Counted from the stretch's first letter, positions 27,648-37,388 are shown. The stretch: 64,000 nt of DNA from Thalassorhabdus alkalitolerans (GCF_042656585.1 NZ_JBHSPG010000023.1), one strand, 5' to 3'. Numbers and translations are program-made. Notes: generated from the letters alone by a model not told the origin.

Positions 27648-27701
27648 CCTATAATGTCAACTTGTGACAACCCTTTCATAGGTGAAAAGGAGATGAAAGA
27701 A

Positions 27702-28571
27702 GTGGACCACGGGCGCTTACTCACAGCAATGGTGACTCCCTTCAATTCGGATGGTGCAATTGAATGGGCTGCGGTTGATGATCTAGTTGAATATTTAATT
27801 GCCCACAATACGGAAGGCTTAGTTGTAGCGGGAACGACCGGAGAGTCTCCCACGCTTTCCACTGAAGAGAAGCTTGCTCTTTTTAAACGAGTTAAGGAAG
27901 CAGCCGGAGGGCGGGTTCCAGTCATCGCAGGGACCGGAACCAATGATACAGCTTATTCAGCGGAGCTGACCCAAAAAGCCTCTTCGCTGGGTGTAGATGG
28001 TATTATGGCTGTGACTCCTTACTACAATAAACCAACTCAAGAAGGGATGTATCATCATTTTAAAGCAATAGCAGATTCAACCTCATTACCGGTTATGATT
28101 TATAACATCCCTGGTCGATGTATCGTTGACCTGCACAGTACGACTCTATTAAAGCTGGCTCACATTCCTAATATCACTTCCGTCAAAGAAGCCAATGGAA
28201 ACTTAGAGCAAATGGCATATGTGATTGAAAATGCCCCGAAAGACTTTAAGCTTTATAGTGGAGATGATTCCTTGACGCTCCCTGTTTTATCAATAGGAGG
28301 CCATGGGGTGGTGTCTGTTGCCGCCCATTTGATTGGCAGGGAAATGAGTGAGATGATCGGATGTTATTTGACAGGGGATATTACAAAAGCTGCTGTTATT
28401 CACAGGGGCCTGCTACCCAAAATGAAAGCATGTTTCATTACTCCAAACCCTGCGCCTATCAAAGGGGTTTTGGAGCAAAAAGGGATCCTTTCGAGAACAA
28501 CAAGATCCCCCATTCTACCGTTAACTGATCCGGAAATGAATTGGGTTCGAGATATATTTCTCCCGGCATAA
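27702..28571 (+). CDS. dapA: 4-hydroxy-tetrahydrodipicolinate synthase
   Basis: Condenses pyruvate and aspartate semialdehyde in lysine and dipicolinate synthesis. Family motifs are AGTTGESPTLSTEEK (about 43-57), YYNKPTQEGMYHHF and VMIYNIPGR (Tyr of the proton relay), with the Schiff-base Lys in SVKEAN (about 161). I prefer GTG at 27702, nine bases after AAAAGGAG, giving 289 residues as in B. subtilis. An upstream ATG at 27654 has no ribosome site and would add a non-family leader. Confidence 0.94.
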   Translation: MDHGRLLTAMVTPFNSDGAIEWAAVDDLVEYLIAHNTEGLVVAGTTGESPTLSTEEKLALFKRVKEAAGGRVPVIAGTGTNDTAYSAELTQKASSLGVDGIMAVTPYYNKPTQEGMYHHFKAIADSTSLPVMIYNIPGRCIVDLHSTTLLKLAHIPNITSVKEANGNLEQMAYVIENAPKDFKLYSGDDSLTLPVLSIGGHGVVSVAAHLIGREMSEMIGCYLTGDITKAAVIHRGLLPKMKACFITPNPAPIKGVLEQKGILSRTTRSPILPLTDPEMNWVRDIFLPA

Positions 28572-28590
28572 CAGCCGGGTTTTCTTTTTC
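28562..28590 (+). terminator. Intrinsic terminator after dapA
   Basis: CCCGGC (28562-28567) pairs with GCCGGG (28574-28579), followed by TTTTCTTTTT. The dapA stop codon lies in the loop. Confidence 0.8.
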
Positions 28591-28639
28591 CTGCAAGCAG
28601 AAAGGAGAGGGTGAACAAACCAGAGAAGGTCTCTTGGTC

Positions 28640-28669
28640 TTGTATTCTCTTTCCAAATTAAGTTATACT
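28640..28669 (+). promoter_or_regulatory. Sigma-A-type promoter for rnjB
   Basis: TTGTAT (28640-28645), an 18-base spacer, and TATACT (28664-28669). It leaves a leader of about 110 bases before rnjB. Confidence 0.5.
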
Positions 28670-28786
28670 ACAACCAAGTGATTCGTCCGGGTGCAATGGT
28701 GAAAAAGAGAGGATGAGTAACGACTTTTCCTTCCTAGAACAGGAGAGGAAGAAACAATGTAACTGAATATATAGGAGGAACGTAAA

Positions 28787-30454
28787 TTGTCAAAGCAAAA
28801 TTCAGAAACTGTACGTGTTTTTGCCTTGGGCGGCGTTGGAGAAATAGGCAAAAACATGTATGTTGTTGAAGTAGAAGAAGATATTATTGTAATTGATTCG
28901 GGATTAATGTTTCCAGAGGATGATATGCTTGGGGTCGATATTGTCATTCCCGACATCTCGTATCTTATACAAAATAAAGAAAGAGTAAAAGGCATCATCC
29001 TCACACACGGTCATGAGGACCACATTGGAGGCCTTCCTTATGTCCTTCAAAAAATAAAAGTACCAGTTTACGGAACAAAGCTTACGATCGGTTTAGTGGA
29101 AGAGCGTCTAAAAGAAAAAGGATTAATCAAAAAAGCCGATTTGAGACTGATTGATTCACATTCGAAAATTAAAGTTGGAAATGTTCCTGTCAGCTTTTTT
29201 CGGACTAATCACAGCATACCTGATTCGGTTGGTGTTGGAATTGAAACGTCCCAGGGCATGGTTGTCCATACCGGGGACTTTAAATTTGACCAGACCCCCG
29301 TTGATGGGAAGTTTGCTGAAGTAGGCAAGATGTCTGATATGGGGAAAAAAGGGGTGCTTTGCCTCATGTCTGATAGTACAAACGCTGAACGCCCCGGAAC
29401 GACCGCTTCAGAAACATCTACCGGAGCAGGGATTAACCAGGTGATACAAGAGGCAGAAGGAAGAGTAATTGTTACCACTTTTGCTTCCAACATTCACAGA
29501 ATTCAGCAGGTGGTTAGAGCCGCCGCCAATGATAATCGAAAAATTGGTGTTGTGGGGACAAGCATGCTGAAAGTAATAGAAATCGCAAAGCGTCTAGGAT
29601 ATTTGCGAGTGCCCAAAAGTATTTTTATTGAGCTTGATCAAATAAATAACTATAACGATGATCAAATTGTCATCCTTTGCACAGGCAGCCAAGGCGAACC
29701 TATGTCAGCGCTGACAAGAATGGCTAAAGGAGCTCATCGCCAAGTATCCATGAAAGCGGAGGACACAGTCGTCATCTCGGCTACACCCATTCCTGGAAAT
29801 GAAAAATCAGTTTCAAGAATTATTGATTTCATTTCGCGCATTGGAGCAGATGTGGTTTACGGGGATAAACAAGTTCACGCATCAGGCCACGGCAGCCAGG
29901 AAGAATTGAAATTTATGCTCAACCTCATGCGCCCACGGTTTTTTATACCGGTTCATGGGGAATACAGGATGCAGTTTGCACACAGGCAGCTAGCTCAGTC
30001 TGTCGGTATTAAACAGGACAGAACTTTTCTAATAGACAAGGGAGAAGTCATCGAATTTACCAAGGGACAAGGAAAAAGAACCGGCAAAGTTCCTTCAGGG
30101 AATGTCTTAATTGACGGGCTTGGAGTCGGGGATGTTGGTAATATCGTCCTAAGAGACAGACGCCTTCTTTCAGAAGACGGGATTCTCGTGGTTGTCGTAA
30201 CGCTAAATAAAAAAAGCAGTTCAATTATCTCCGGTCCTGACATTATTTCCAGAGGATTTGTGTACGTCCGTGAATCAGAAAAGCTTCTTGAGGAAGCAAA
30301 CAAAAAAGTTTCCGATACACTTGAAAAGTGTATGAGTGAAAACGTTAATGAATGGTCTTCTTTAAAAAGTAATATCCGTGATGTGTTAAGCAGGTTCCTT
30401 TATGAAAAAACAAAACGCAGGCCGATGATTCTGCCAATTATAATGGAGGTATAA
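28787..30454 (+). CDS. rnjB: Ribonuclease J (RNase J2-type position)
   Basis: Metallo-beta-lactamase/beta-CASP endo- and 5' exoribonuclease in mRNA decay. The zinc motif HGHEDHIGGLP starts near residue 73. HTGDFKFD is near 161, the beta-CASP block TTFASNIHRIQQV near 227, and HASGHGSQEELK near 364. All metal ligands are present, unlike the HGHEHAIG-type site of B. subtilis RNase J2, so it may be catalytically active. Its place after dapA and before tepA is that of B. subtilis rnjB. The start is TTG behind ATAGGAGG. Length 555. Confidence 0.92.
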   Translation: MSKQNSETVRVFALGGVGEIGKNMYVVEVEEDIIVIDSGLMFPEDDMLGVDIVIPDISYLIQNKERVKGIILTHGHEDHIGGLPYVLQKIKVPVYGTKLTIGLVEERLKEKGLIKKADLRLIDSHSKIKVGNVPVSFFRTNHSIPDSVGVGIETSQGMVVHTGDFKFDQTPVDGKFAEVGKMSDMGKKGVLCLMSDSTNAERPGTTASETSTGAGINQVIQEAEGRVIVTTFASNIHRIQQVVRAAANDNRKIGVVGTSMLKVIEIAKRLGYLRVPKSIFIELDQINNYNDDQIVILCTGSQGEPMSALTRMAKGAHRQVSMKAEDTVVISATPIPGNEKSVSRIIDFISRIGADVVYGDKQVHASGHGSQEELKFMLNLMRPRFFIPVHGEYRMQFAHRQLAQSVGIKQDRTFLIDKGEVIEFTKGQGKRTGKVPSGNVLIDGLGVGDVGNIVLRDRRLLSEDGILVVVVTLNKKSSSIISGPDIISRGFVYVRESEKLLEEANKKVSDTLEKCMSENVNEWSSLKSNIRDVLSRFLYEKTKRRPMILPIIMEV

Positions 30455-30455
30455 G

Positions 30456-30478
30456 ACCGGGGATTCCCCGGTTTTTTT
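30456..30478 (+). terminator. Intrinsic terminator after rnjB
   Basis: ACCGGGG (30456-30462) pairs with CCCCGGT (30466-30472) around ATT, then seven T. Confidence 0.92.
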
Positions 30479-30530
30479 CGTAAAAAAGGAAGCTTCCCCT
30501 GAAAATCACGAGCGTGTCAAATGGCTCCCT

Positions 30531-30560
30531 TTGTATAAATAAGCACGGGCTCGTTATACT
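30531..30560 (+). promoter_or_regulatory. Sigma-A-type promoter for tepA
   Basis: TTGTAT (30531-30536), an 18-base spacer and TATACT (30555-30560). These are the same hexamers and spacing as the rnjB promoter. Confidence 0.5.
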
Positions 30561-30591
30561 AATCCTATTAATCATAATAGGAGGGTCATTT

Positions 30592-31374
30592 ATGTTTCAA
30601 AACCAAGATCCAAATACCCCGCAGACTTCCCCTCAAGCACCTCCGCAGTCACCGCCGCAGCAGCCTGGAGGGCAGCCAGGCGGAGCAGAAAAAGGCTCAG
30701 GAATTTTAAATAAAATCCAAGAGCTTGGGCAGACAAATGTTCCTGAAATGGAACAGACAAATATCCACTGTATTACAATTATTGGTCAGATTGAAGGTCA
30801 TATGCAGCTGCCTCCTCAAAATAAGACGACCAAGTATGAACACATTATTCCTCAGCTTGTAGCTGCTGAACAAAATGCTAAGATTGAAGGTATGCTGATT
30901 GTGTTGAATACAGTAGGGGGAGATGTGGAAGCAGGGCTGGCTATTTCTGAAATGGTGGCCAGCATGTCAAAGCCTACGGTAACACTTGTACTTGGAGGAG
31001 GCCACTCCATTGGAGTCCCCATAGCCGTAGCTGCTGATTATTCTTTTATCGCAGAAACAGCTACCATGACCATTCACCCCATACGCTTGACTGGTCTGGT
31101 TATTGGGGTTCCGCAAACCTTTGAGTACCTGGATAAAATGCAGGAGCGTGTGATCTCCTTTGTCACCAAACAATCGAATATTGCCGAAGAGAAATTTAAA
31201 GAGCTTATGTTTGAAAAAGGAAATTTAACAAGAGATATAGGCACGAATGTGGTGGGGCCTGACGCCGTTGACTATGGAATTATAAATGAAGTAGGCGGTG
31301 TAGGGCAGGCGCTTCAAAAGCTGAATCAATTAATTAGTGAACAGAAGGGACAGAAAGAAGGAATGATGCAATGA
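30592..31374 (+). CDS. tepA: TepA, ClpP-like translocation-enhancing serine protease
   Basis: ClpP-fold cytosolic protease that B. subtilis uses in protein export and spore functions. A Pro/Gln-rich N-terminal segment (about 8-35) is followed by the crotonase-like ClpP core with LIVLNTVGGDVEAGLAISEMV and GGGHSIGVPIAVAAD (likely nucleophile Ser near residue 140) and MTIHPIRLTG. I chose ATG at 30592, which follows TAGGAGGG. Length 260. The stop overlaps ylzJ by 4 bases. Confidence 0.9.
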   Translation: MFQNQDPNTPQTSPQAPPQSPPQQPGGQPGGAEKGSGILNKIQELGQTNVPEMEQTNIHCITIIGQIEGHMQLPPQNKTTKYEHIIPQLVAAEQNAKIEGMLIVLNTVGGDVEAGLAISEMVASMSKPTVTLVLGGGHSIGVPIAVAADYSFIAETATMTIHPIRLTGLVIGVPQTFEYLDKMQERVISFVTKQSNIAEEKFKELMFEKGNLTRDIGTNVVGPDAVDYGIINEVGGVGQALQKLNQLISEQKGQKEGMMQ

Positions 31375-31586
31375 TTCTTTATACGCCTGTTCCAATGGAA
31401 GCCGTGTACAAAGAGGAACATGAAACAACTGCCTCCCAGCGGAGCGTACCTTGTGAACATGGAGTGGTCCTCCTTGAAGAACAGGAACCAAACAAATGGG
31501 TCATTACCAGGCTCATGAGCACGGACCCCCAAGCGTACTTGCAAGATTGCTACCAGCCCGGAAAAGTATGGACAGACAGCCTCTAA
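31371..31586 (+). CDS. ylzJ: YlzJ-like protein
   Basis: A 71-residue protein starting MILYTPVPMEAVYKEE, typical of the YlzJ family found only beside tepA and ftsK in Bacillaceae. The ATGA overlap implies translational coupling with tepA. No known function or catalytic motif. Confidence 0.82.
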   Translation: MILYTPVPMEAVYKEEHETTASQRSVPCEHGVVLLEEQEPNKWVITRLMSTDPQAYLQDCYQPGKVWTDSL

Positions 31587-31611
31587 ACAATATAAAGGAT
31601 TAGAAAATTAT

Positions 31612-31650
31612 GCTATAATTAAGAACGAGCCGCCTCCGGCGGCTCTCTTT
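31612..31650 (+). promoter_or_regulatory. Extended -10 promoter with immediate GC-rich hairpin ahead of ftsK
   Basis: TGCTATAAT (31611-31619) is a textbook extended -10. The perfect 8-bp stem GAGCCGCC (31627-31634) / GGCGGCTC (31638-31645), loop TCC and tail TCTTTA begin almost at the predicted transcript start. Alternatively the hairpin is just the tepA-ylzJ terminator. Confidence 0.5.
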
Positions 31651-31700
31651 ATGAATAGAAAAGCTGGTTACATATGGAATAAACTTGTCGGGGTGAGGTT

Positions 31701-34040
31701 ATGGCAAAAAAGAAAAAAAAGAAAAGCCAAAAGCAGAATCAGTGGGCTAAGCAAATGAAGTACGAGCTTGCAGGCCTGCTTTTCTTTACCTTGGCAATCA
31801 TTGCACTTTTCAGATTTGGTTTCGTTGGGGAAATAGTTGTTCAGCTTTTTCGCTTTTTTCTAGGGGAATGGCATGTCCTGTTAACTCTTTTTGTCCTGTT
31901 TGTTTCTGTCTACATTATCGTAAAGCGCAAGTTTCCGCCACTGGCAGGGAGACGTTTAAGCGGTTTGTATATTGCCATATCGACCTTTCTCCTGTTAAGT
32001 CATTTAATGTTGTTTGAAAATCTTGGAGCTCAGAGTCCTTTTCAGAGCGGTTCTGCCCTTCTGCAAACATGGGAGCTTTACTGGCTCGATGTGAGCGGAA
32101 ACAGCGCGTATGAAGATATCGGCGGAGGGATGATCGGGGCTCTTCTGTTTACTGTAAGCATGTTTCTTTTTGATGGAGGAGGAACAAGGGTAGTCTCAGT
32201 ATTTTTGTTTGTCATTTCATTTATTTTATTAACTGGCATTTCCATGCAAGGTATTTTTCTTACCGTAGTAAATAAAATGAAAGAGAGCACTCTTGCAGCC
32301 GGCAAAGCTGTACAAGCAAAAGGAGCTGAATTTAAACAGGCCAGGGAGCAAAAGAAAGAAGAAGGGAAAAGCAAAAAGGAAAAAAGGCAGGCGCAAAGTC
32401 AGGCCTATAAAGAAGAGAAGGAGGCAAAAGAAGCAAAGCCTGAAGAAAGACCGGATCCGGTCATTTATAATTTTGCGGATCAAGCATATTCGTCAGAGAA
32501 CCGGAACACTTCTGATAAAGAGTCCCAGGTTTCTCAGCGGGAAAAGAAGGATAAAGAGACTGAAGAAGCCGTGAAAGAACCTCTTATGGTGGCGGCTGAA
32601 ACGACAAATGAGGATTACCAGGTCCCTCCTATTGAGTTATTGTCAAGCCCTAAACAGAACAGTCAAAAGCATGAAAAGGGCCAGATTTCTTCCAATGCGA
32701 GAAAGCTGGAGCAGACCTTATTAAGCTTTGGTGTGAAAGCAAAGGTAAATGAAGTGCACTTAGGCCCGGCAGTAACAAAGTATGAAGTGCAGCCTGATAT
32801 AGGGGTGAAAGTGAGTAAAATCGTAAATTTAGCCGACGATCTTGCTTTGGCACTAGCTGCAAAAGATATCCGGATCGAAGCACCAATCCCAGGAAAATCC
32901 GCTATCGGCATTGAAGTTCCGAATCAGGAAGTTGCCATGGTAGGGCTGCGGGAAGTCCTTGAAGCAGGAAAGAAAAAGGATGAGCATATACTTTCTGTTG
33001 CTTTGGGAAGAGATATATCAGGTGAACCTGTACTGGCATCCTTAAACAAAATGCCTCATCTTCTGGTAGCTGGAGCAACTGGAAGCGGGAAAAGTGTATG
33101 TATTAATGGAATTATTACCAGTATTTTGATGAAAGCAAAACCCCATGAAGTCAAGCTCATGATGATTGATCCTAAGATGGTTGAACTCAACGTGTATAAT
33201 GGGATTCCTCATTTACTGACACCAGTTGTGACAGAGCCTAAGAAAGCGTCTCAGGCCCTTAAGAAGGCTGTGGCAGAGATGGAACGCCGCTATGATCTGT
33301 TCTCTCACAGCGGAACTCGTAATATTGAGGGGTATAATGATCTGATTAGGAAGCAAAATGAGAAAAACAATGAAAAACAGCCAACATTACCGTATATCAT
33401 TGTCATTGTTGACGAGCTTGCCGACTTGATGATGGTAGCGTCAAGTGATGTGGAGGATGCCATTACCAGGCTTGCTCAAATGGCAAGGGCTGCTGGTATC
33501 CATATGATTATTGCAACACAGCGTCCATCTGTCGATGTTATTACCGGAGTCATAAAAGCAAACATCCCATCAAGAATTGCTTTTGGTGTGTCCAGCCAGA
33601 CCGATTCCAGAACTATTCTGGACTCAGGAGGGGCTGAAAAGCTCCTTGGCCGGGGGGATATGCTGTTTATTCCAGTAGGAGCAAACAAAAGCACTCGTAT
33701 TCAGGGCGCTTTTGTATCAGATGAAGAAGTAGAGGCCGTTGTCAATGCCGTCATAGCTCAGCAGAAAGCGAGCTACCAGGAAGAAATGATGCCTGAGGAA
33801 GTTCCTGAGGTTGAGTCTGAAGTTCAGGATGATTTGTATGATGATGCTGTATCTCTTGTCATGCAAATGAACAGCGCGTCCGTATCCATGCTTCAAAGAA
33901 GGTTTCGAATCGGCTATACTCGGGCAGCACGGCTGATTGATGAAATGGAAGTCAGGGGAATTGTAGGGCCATATGAAGGCAGCAAGCCTCGTGAAGTATT
34001 AGTAGATCGACGTGAGGAGCAATCGTCAGAGCAAGCCTGA
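31701..34040 (+). CDS. spoIIIE: DNA translocase FtsK/SpoIIIE
   Basis: Septal DNA pump that moves the chromosome into the daughter cell or forespore. Four or five N-terminal transmembrane segments (residues 25-185) lead into a charged linker (about 190-335) and the motor. Walker A GATGSGKSVCINGI is near residue 455, with the Walker B region IIVIVDELADLMM near 568. The C-terminal winged-helix gamma domain (SVSMLQRRFRIGYTRAARLID) reads the orienting sequences. Position after tepA matches spoIIIE. Length 779. Confidence 0.95.
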   Translation: MAKKKKKKSQKQNQWAKQMKYELAGLLFFTLAIIALFRFGFVGEIVVQLFRFFLGEWHVLLTLFVLFVSVYIIVKRKFPPLAGRRLSGLYIAISTFLLLSHLMLFENLGAQSPFQSGSALLQTWELYWLDVSGNSAYEDIGGGMIGALLFTVSMFLFDGGGTRVVSVFLFVISFILLTGISMQGIFLTVVNKMKESTLAAGKAVQAKGAEFKQAREQKKEEGKSKKEKRQAQSQAYKEEKEAKEAKPEERPDPVIYNFADQAYSSENRNTSDKESQVSQREKKDKETEEAVKEPLMVAAETTNEDYQVPPIELLSSPKQNSQKHEKGQISSNARKLEQTLLSFGVKAKVNEVHLGPAVTKYEVQPDIGVKVSKIVNLADDLALALAAKDIRIEAPIPGKSAIGIEVPNQEVAMVGLREVLEAGKKKDEHILSVALGRDISGEPVLASLNKMPHLLVAGATGSGKSVCINGIITSILMKAKPHEVKLMMIDPKMVELNVYNGIPHLLTPVVTEPKKASQALKKAVAEMERRYDLFSHSGTRNIEGYNDLIRKQNEKNNEKQPTLPYIIVIVDELADLMMVASSDVEDAITRLAQMARAAGIHMIIATQRPSVDVITGVIKANIPSRIAFGVSSQTDSRTILDSGGAEKLLGRGDMLFIPVGANKSTRIQGAFVSDEEVEAVVNAVIAQQKASYQEEMMPEEVPEVESEVQDDLYDDAVSLVMQMNSASVSMLQRRFRIGYTRAARLIDEMEVRGIVGPYEGSKPREVLVDRREEQSSEQA

Positions 34041-34083
34041 TACGCATTCATTACAGCTATAGTTGGAGAAAGGGTGTTTAACG

Positions 34084-35358
34084 ATGATCCAAGAAGAAAC
34101 GTATTCTGTTAAGGGATTACATGTCCATGTTGTTCCCACTGATAAGTTCAAAACCAATACTGTTGTTCTTCAAGTAAAAGCCCCGTTAAAAAAAGAGACG
34201 GTGACGCAAAGGTCTCTGTTGGCCAATGTGTTAAAAAGCGCTACGAAAAACCATCCTACGAGAAAGGATATCCGCTTATATTTGGATGAACTTTACGGAG
34301 CTTCATTTGGGATCGATGTGACCAAAAAAGGTGAAGCCCACCTGATCTCTTTTCGAATTGAAGTGGCAAATGAAAAATATTTACAGGATCCAAGCCCTCT
34401 CTTAACAAAGAGCCTGGAATTTCTCCGGGATGTCCTCTTTGATCCTATCATGGAGAATGGAGGGTTTTCTGAAAGTATCATTACTGAAGAAAAGCGCACA
34501 TTGAAGCAGCGCCTGGAGTCTATTTTTGATGATAAAATGCGCTACGCAAATGTTCGTTTAATTGAAGAGATGTGCAAAGACGAACCATACGGGATTCATC
34601 CTTATGGGAGTGAAGAGGAAATTGAGAAGATAGGCAAAGATGACTTGAAAGAAACGTACGATAGCATGATCAACGAGGATGACTTTGATTTGTATGTCGT
34701 AGGTGATGTGAAAGAAAATGAATTAAAAAAGGATATACAAGAGCTGTTTCGTCTTCCCGAAAGAGAAGGAAGCCTTGAGGCCTCTTCGGCATCAATTACA
34801 AAGCCTGAAGATGTACGGGAGGTAAGCGAAGAACAGGACGTACAGCAAGGAAAATTGAACATCGGATACCGAACGTCTATTATTTTTAAAGATGAAAATT
34901 ATCCGGCGATGCAGGTGATGAATGGACTATTTGGCGGTTTTCCTCATTCAAAGCTCTTCATTAATGTCAGGGAAAAAGAGAGCCTGGCGTACTATGCGGC
35001 ATCCAGGTATGAAAGCAGTAAAGGCCTTCTGCTTGTGATGTCAGGGGTGGACCAGAAAAACTACGATAAAGCTTTAACCATTATTAAAGAGCAGATGAAG
35101 GCAATGAAAGACGGCGACTTTTCTGACAAGGAAATTGAACAGACGAAACAAATGCTTAAAAACCAATTACTTGAAATGGCAGATGTACCCAGGGGATTGA
35201 TCGAAATGTTTTACCAGGGTGTTGTTTCAGGGAAAAAAAGGCCTCTTGATGACTGGCTTGAAGCGATTGATAAAGTGACCAAAGAAGATGTAATTGAATG
35301 CGCGAAAACGGTTGAAATGGATACGATCTATTTCTTACGAGGAAAGGAGGCTAAATAA
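34084..35358 (+). CDS. ymfF: M16-family peptidase-like protein without zinc motif (YmfF)
   Basis: A 424-residue M16-fold protein. The expected HxxEH zinc motif in the first half is absent, although the fold is recognisable (RKDIRLYLDELYGASFGI, IITEEKRTLKQRLESIFDDK). It overlaps the next gene, which does carry the motif, so the two probably form a heterodimer of inactive and active halves, as in other M16B pairs. Start ATG 34084 follows AAAGGGTG; an upstream TTG at 34063 is less likely. Confidence 0.88.
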   Translation: MIQEETYSVKGLHVHVVPTDKFKTNTVVLQVKAPLKKETVTQRSLLANVLKSATKNHPTRKDIRLYLDELYGASFGIDVTKKGEAHLISFRIEVANEKYLQDPSPLLTKSLEFLRDVLFDPIMENGGFSESIITEEKRTLKQRLESIFDDKMRYANVRLIEEMCKDEPYGIHPYGSEEEIEKIGKDDLKETYDSMINEDDFDLYVVGDVKENELKKDIQELFRLPEREGSLEASSASITKPEDVREVSEEQDVQQGKLNIGYRTSIIFKDENYPAMQVMNGLFGGFPHSKLFINVREKESLAYYAASRYESSKGLLLVMSGVDQKNYDKALTIIKEQMKAMKDGDFSDKEIEQTKQMLKNQLLEMADVPRGLIEMFYQGVVSGKKRPLDDWLEAIDKVTKEDVIECAKTVEMDTIYFLRGKEAK

Positions 35359-36662
35359 TGGCTGAAAAACAAACATTTGACCAGTTGAAGGAAACGTTGT
35401 ACCAGGAAAAACTTGACAATGGACTTTCTGTATATGTTCTTCCTAAAAAAGGTTTTAACAAAACCTATGCTACTTTTACGACAAATTATGGTGCAGTGGA
35501 CAATCATTTTGTCCCTCTGGGGGAAAACGAAAAAGTGAAAGTTCCTGACGGTATCGCTCATTTTTTAGAGCACAAAATGTTTGAAGATGAAAAAGGAGAC
35601 GTTTTCCAGGTTTTTGGAGAACAGGGCGCTTCGGCTAATGCATTTACCAGCTTTACTCGGACAGCTTACCTTTTTTCCAGCACCCAGGAAGTAAAGAAGA
35701 ATCTAACAACATTATTAAATTTTGTCCAGCATCCTTATTTTACTGAACAGAGTGTAGAGAAGGAGAAAGGAATCATTGGGCAGGAAATAAAGATGTATGA
35801 AGATAACTCTGATTGGCGTGTGTTTTTTAACCTCCTGGACAACATGTACCATAATCATCCTGTGAAAATTGACATCGCAGGTACTATTGATTCCATTGAC
35901 AAGATTACAAAAGATGATTTGTACACCTGCTACAACACCTTTTACCATCCATCAAATATGGCATTATTTATCGTCGGCCCCGTTGAGCCAGAGGAGATTC
36001 TGCAGCTGGTTAGGGACAACCAGGGAGAAAAAGAATTTAAAGAGCCGGAAGAGATCGAAAGGTTTCTTGCCGAGGAGCCGGAAAACGTTCGCAGGGAAAA
36101 AGAAGTCCTTCCAATGAGTGTAAACACACCAAAATGCCTGGTTGGCTACAAAGAACCCGATCCAAAAAAACAAGGGAAAGAACTGCTTCGCTATGAGCTC
36201 TCTTTGCAGATTATCCTTGAACTCATGTTTGGTCAGGGCTCAGAAACATATCAACAGTTGTACAAAGAGGGACTGATTGACGATTCCTTTTCCTTTGATT
36301 ACACAGGGGAGAAAACATTTGCATTCAGTGTGATTGGTGGAGACACTAAAGATCCTGATGCTTTGGCACAGAAGATTCAGGAAGCTGTTCGCAGCATGAA
36401 GCAAGAGGGAATAAATGAGGAAGAGGTAGAGCGGATCAGAAAGAAAAAGATCGGATCCTTTTTAAAGCAATTGAATTCCCCGGAATTTATCGCAAATCAA
36501 TTTACTCGCTATCTCTTTAATGAGATGCATTTATATGATGTGATTCCTGTATTGGAAGAATTGACTTCAAAAGATTTAGAAGCTGCGCTTACGGAGCATT
36601 TTGGGGAAGACCAATGCACTATTTCCCAGGTGGTGGGCAAGAAAGCAGAGGAATCTGCATAA
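35358..36662 (+). CDS. ymfH: M16-family zinc protease (YmfH)
   Basis: Active partner of the preceding protein. HFLEHKMFEDE near residue 68 gives HxxEH, with the third ligand Glu expected in EKEKGIIGQEIKMYED (about 135-150). A one-base overlap with ymfF and a direct junction with ymfI (36663) mark one operon. The AAAGGAGG ribosome site lies inside ymfF. Length 434. Confidence 0.9.
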   Translation: MAEKQTFDQLKETLYQEKLDNGLSVYVLPKKGFNKTYATFTTNYGAVDNHFVPLGENEKVKVPDGIAHFLEHKMFEDEKGDVFQVFGEQGASANAFTSFTRTAYLFSSTQEVKKNLTTLLNFVQHPYFTEQSVEKEKGIIGQEIKMYEDNSDWRVFFNLLDNMYHNHPVKIDIAGTIDSIDKITKDDLYTCYNTFYHPSNMALFIVGPVEPEEILQLVRDNQGEKEFKEPEEIERFLAEEPENVRREKEVLPMSVNTPKCLVGYKEPDPKKQGKELLRYELSLQIILELMFGQGSETYQQLYKEGLIDDSFSFDYTGEKTFAFSVIGGDTKDPDALAQKIQEAVRSMKQEGINEEEVERIRKKKIGSFLKQLNSPEFIANQFTRYLFNEMHLYDVIPVLEELTSKDLEAALTEHFGEDQCTISQVVGKKAEESA

Positions 36663-37388
36663 ATGTCTGAGCACGTTTTAATTACTGGTTCGAGCGGAGC
36701 AATAGGAAAGGAAATAGCTTTAAAAATGGCGGCTTCCGGCCGCCCTTTATTTTTACATTATAATGCTTCTAAAGAAAAAGCAGAATCTCTAAAGAGAGAA
36801 TGTGAAGGACTTGGCGTGGAAGTAAACCTTGTACAAAGCGATTTATCTAAGCCTGAAGGAGTTTCTGAGCTATTAAAAGGTATTCATTCACCCGTGGGAG
36901 CCGTGATTCATAACAGTGGAAAAAGCTCCTACGGACTATTTACAGACCTTGACTCCAAAGACATACAAGACAACATTCAACTTCACTTAACAAGCCCTTT
37001 AGAGCTTACGAAAAGCTTGCTGCCCGGAATGATTCAAAGGCGCCATGGGCACATACTTGTTATTTCCTCTATATGGGGATTAACCGGAGCTGCCTGCGAA
37101 GTGATGTATTCTACGGTTAAAGGAGGATTAAACACATTTGTGAAGTCCTTAGCCAAAGAAGCAGCCCCATCGGGGGTGTATGTCAACGGCATAGCACCAG
37201 GAGCTATTGAATCACCAATGATGTCTGCTTTTTCTCCTGAGGAAAAAGAGGCCCTGCGTGATGAAATCCCAATGAGCAGACTAGGTTCTCCTCGTGAAGT
37301 AGCTGATGCTGCAGAGTTTCTCCTCTCCTCTAAATCGAGCTATATATCAGGACAAATTCTTTCAGTAAATGGAGCCTGGTACTGTTAA
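36663..37388 (+). CDS. ymfI: Short-chain dehydrogenase/reductase (YmfI)
   Basis: NAD(P)-dependent SDR of 241 residues. The glycine motif TGSSGAIGKEIA is near residue 7, NSG at about 84, and the catalytic Ser-Tyr-Lys reads SS...YSTVKGG (about 137-155). A C-terminal GQILSVNGAWYC matches FabG-like enzymes. The substrate is unknown. The start abuts the ymfH stop. Confidence 0.9.
   Translation: MSEHVLITGSSGAIGKEIALKMAASGRPLFLHYNASKEKAESLKRECEGLGVEVNLVQSDLSKPEGVSELLKGIHSPVGAVIHNSGKSSYGLFTDLDSKDIQDNIQLHLTSPLELTKSLLPGMIQRRHGHILVISSIWGLTGAACEVMYSTVKGGLNTFVKSLAKEAAPSGVYVNGIAPGAIESPMMSAFSPEEKEALRDEIPMSRLGSPREVADAAEFLLSSKSSYISGQILSVNGAWYC

Noticed and set aside
27654..27701. Longer dapA starting at ATG 27654
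   Set aside because: It has no ribosome site and adds residues not seen in the family; GTG 27702 has AAAAGGAG at the right distance.
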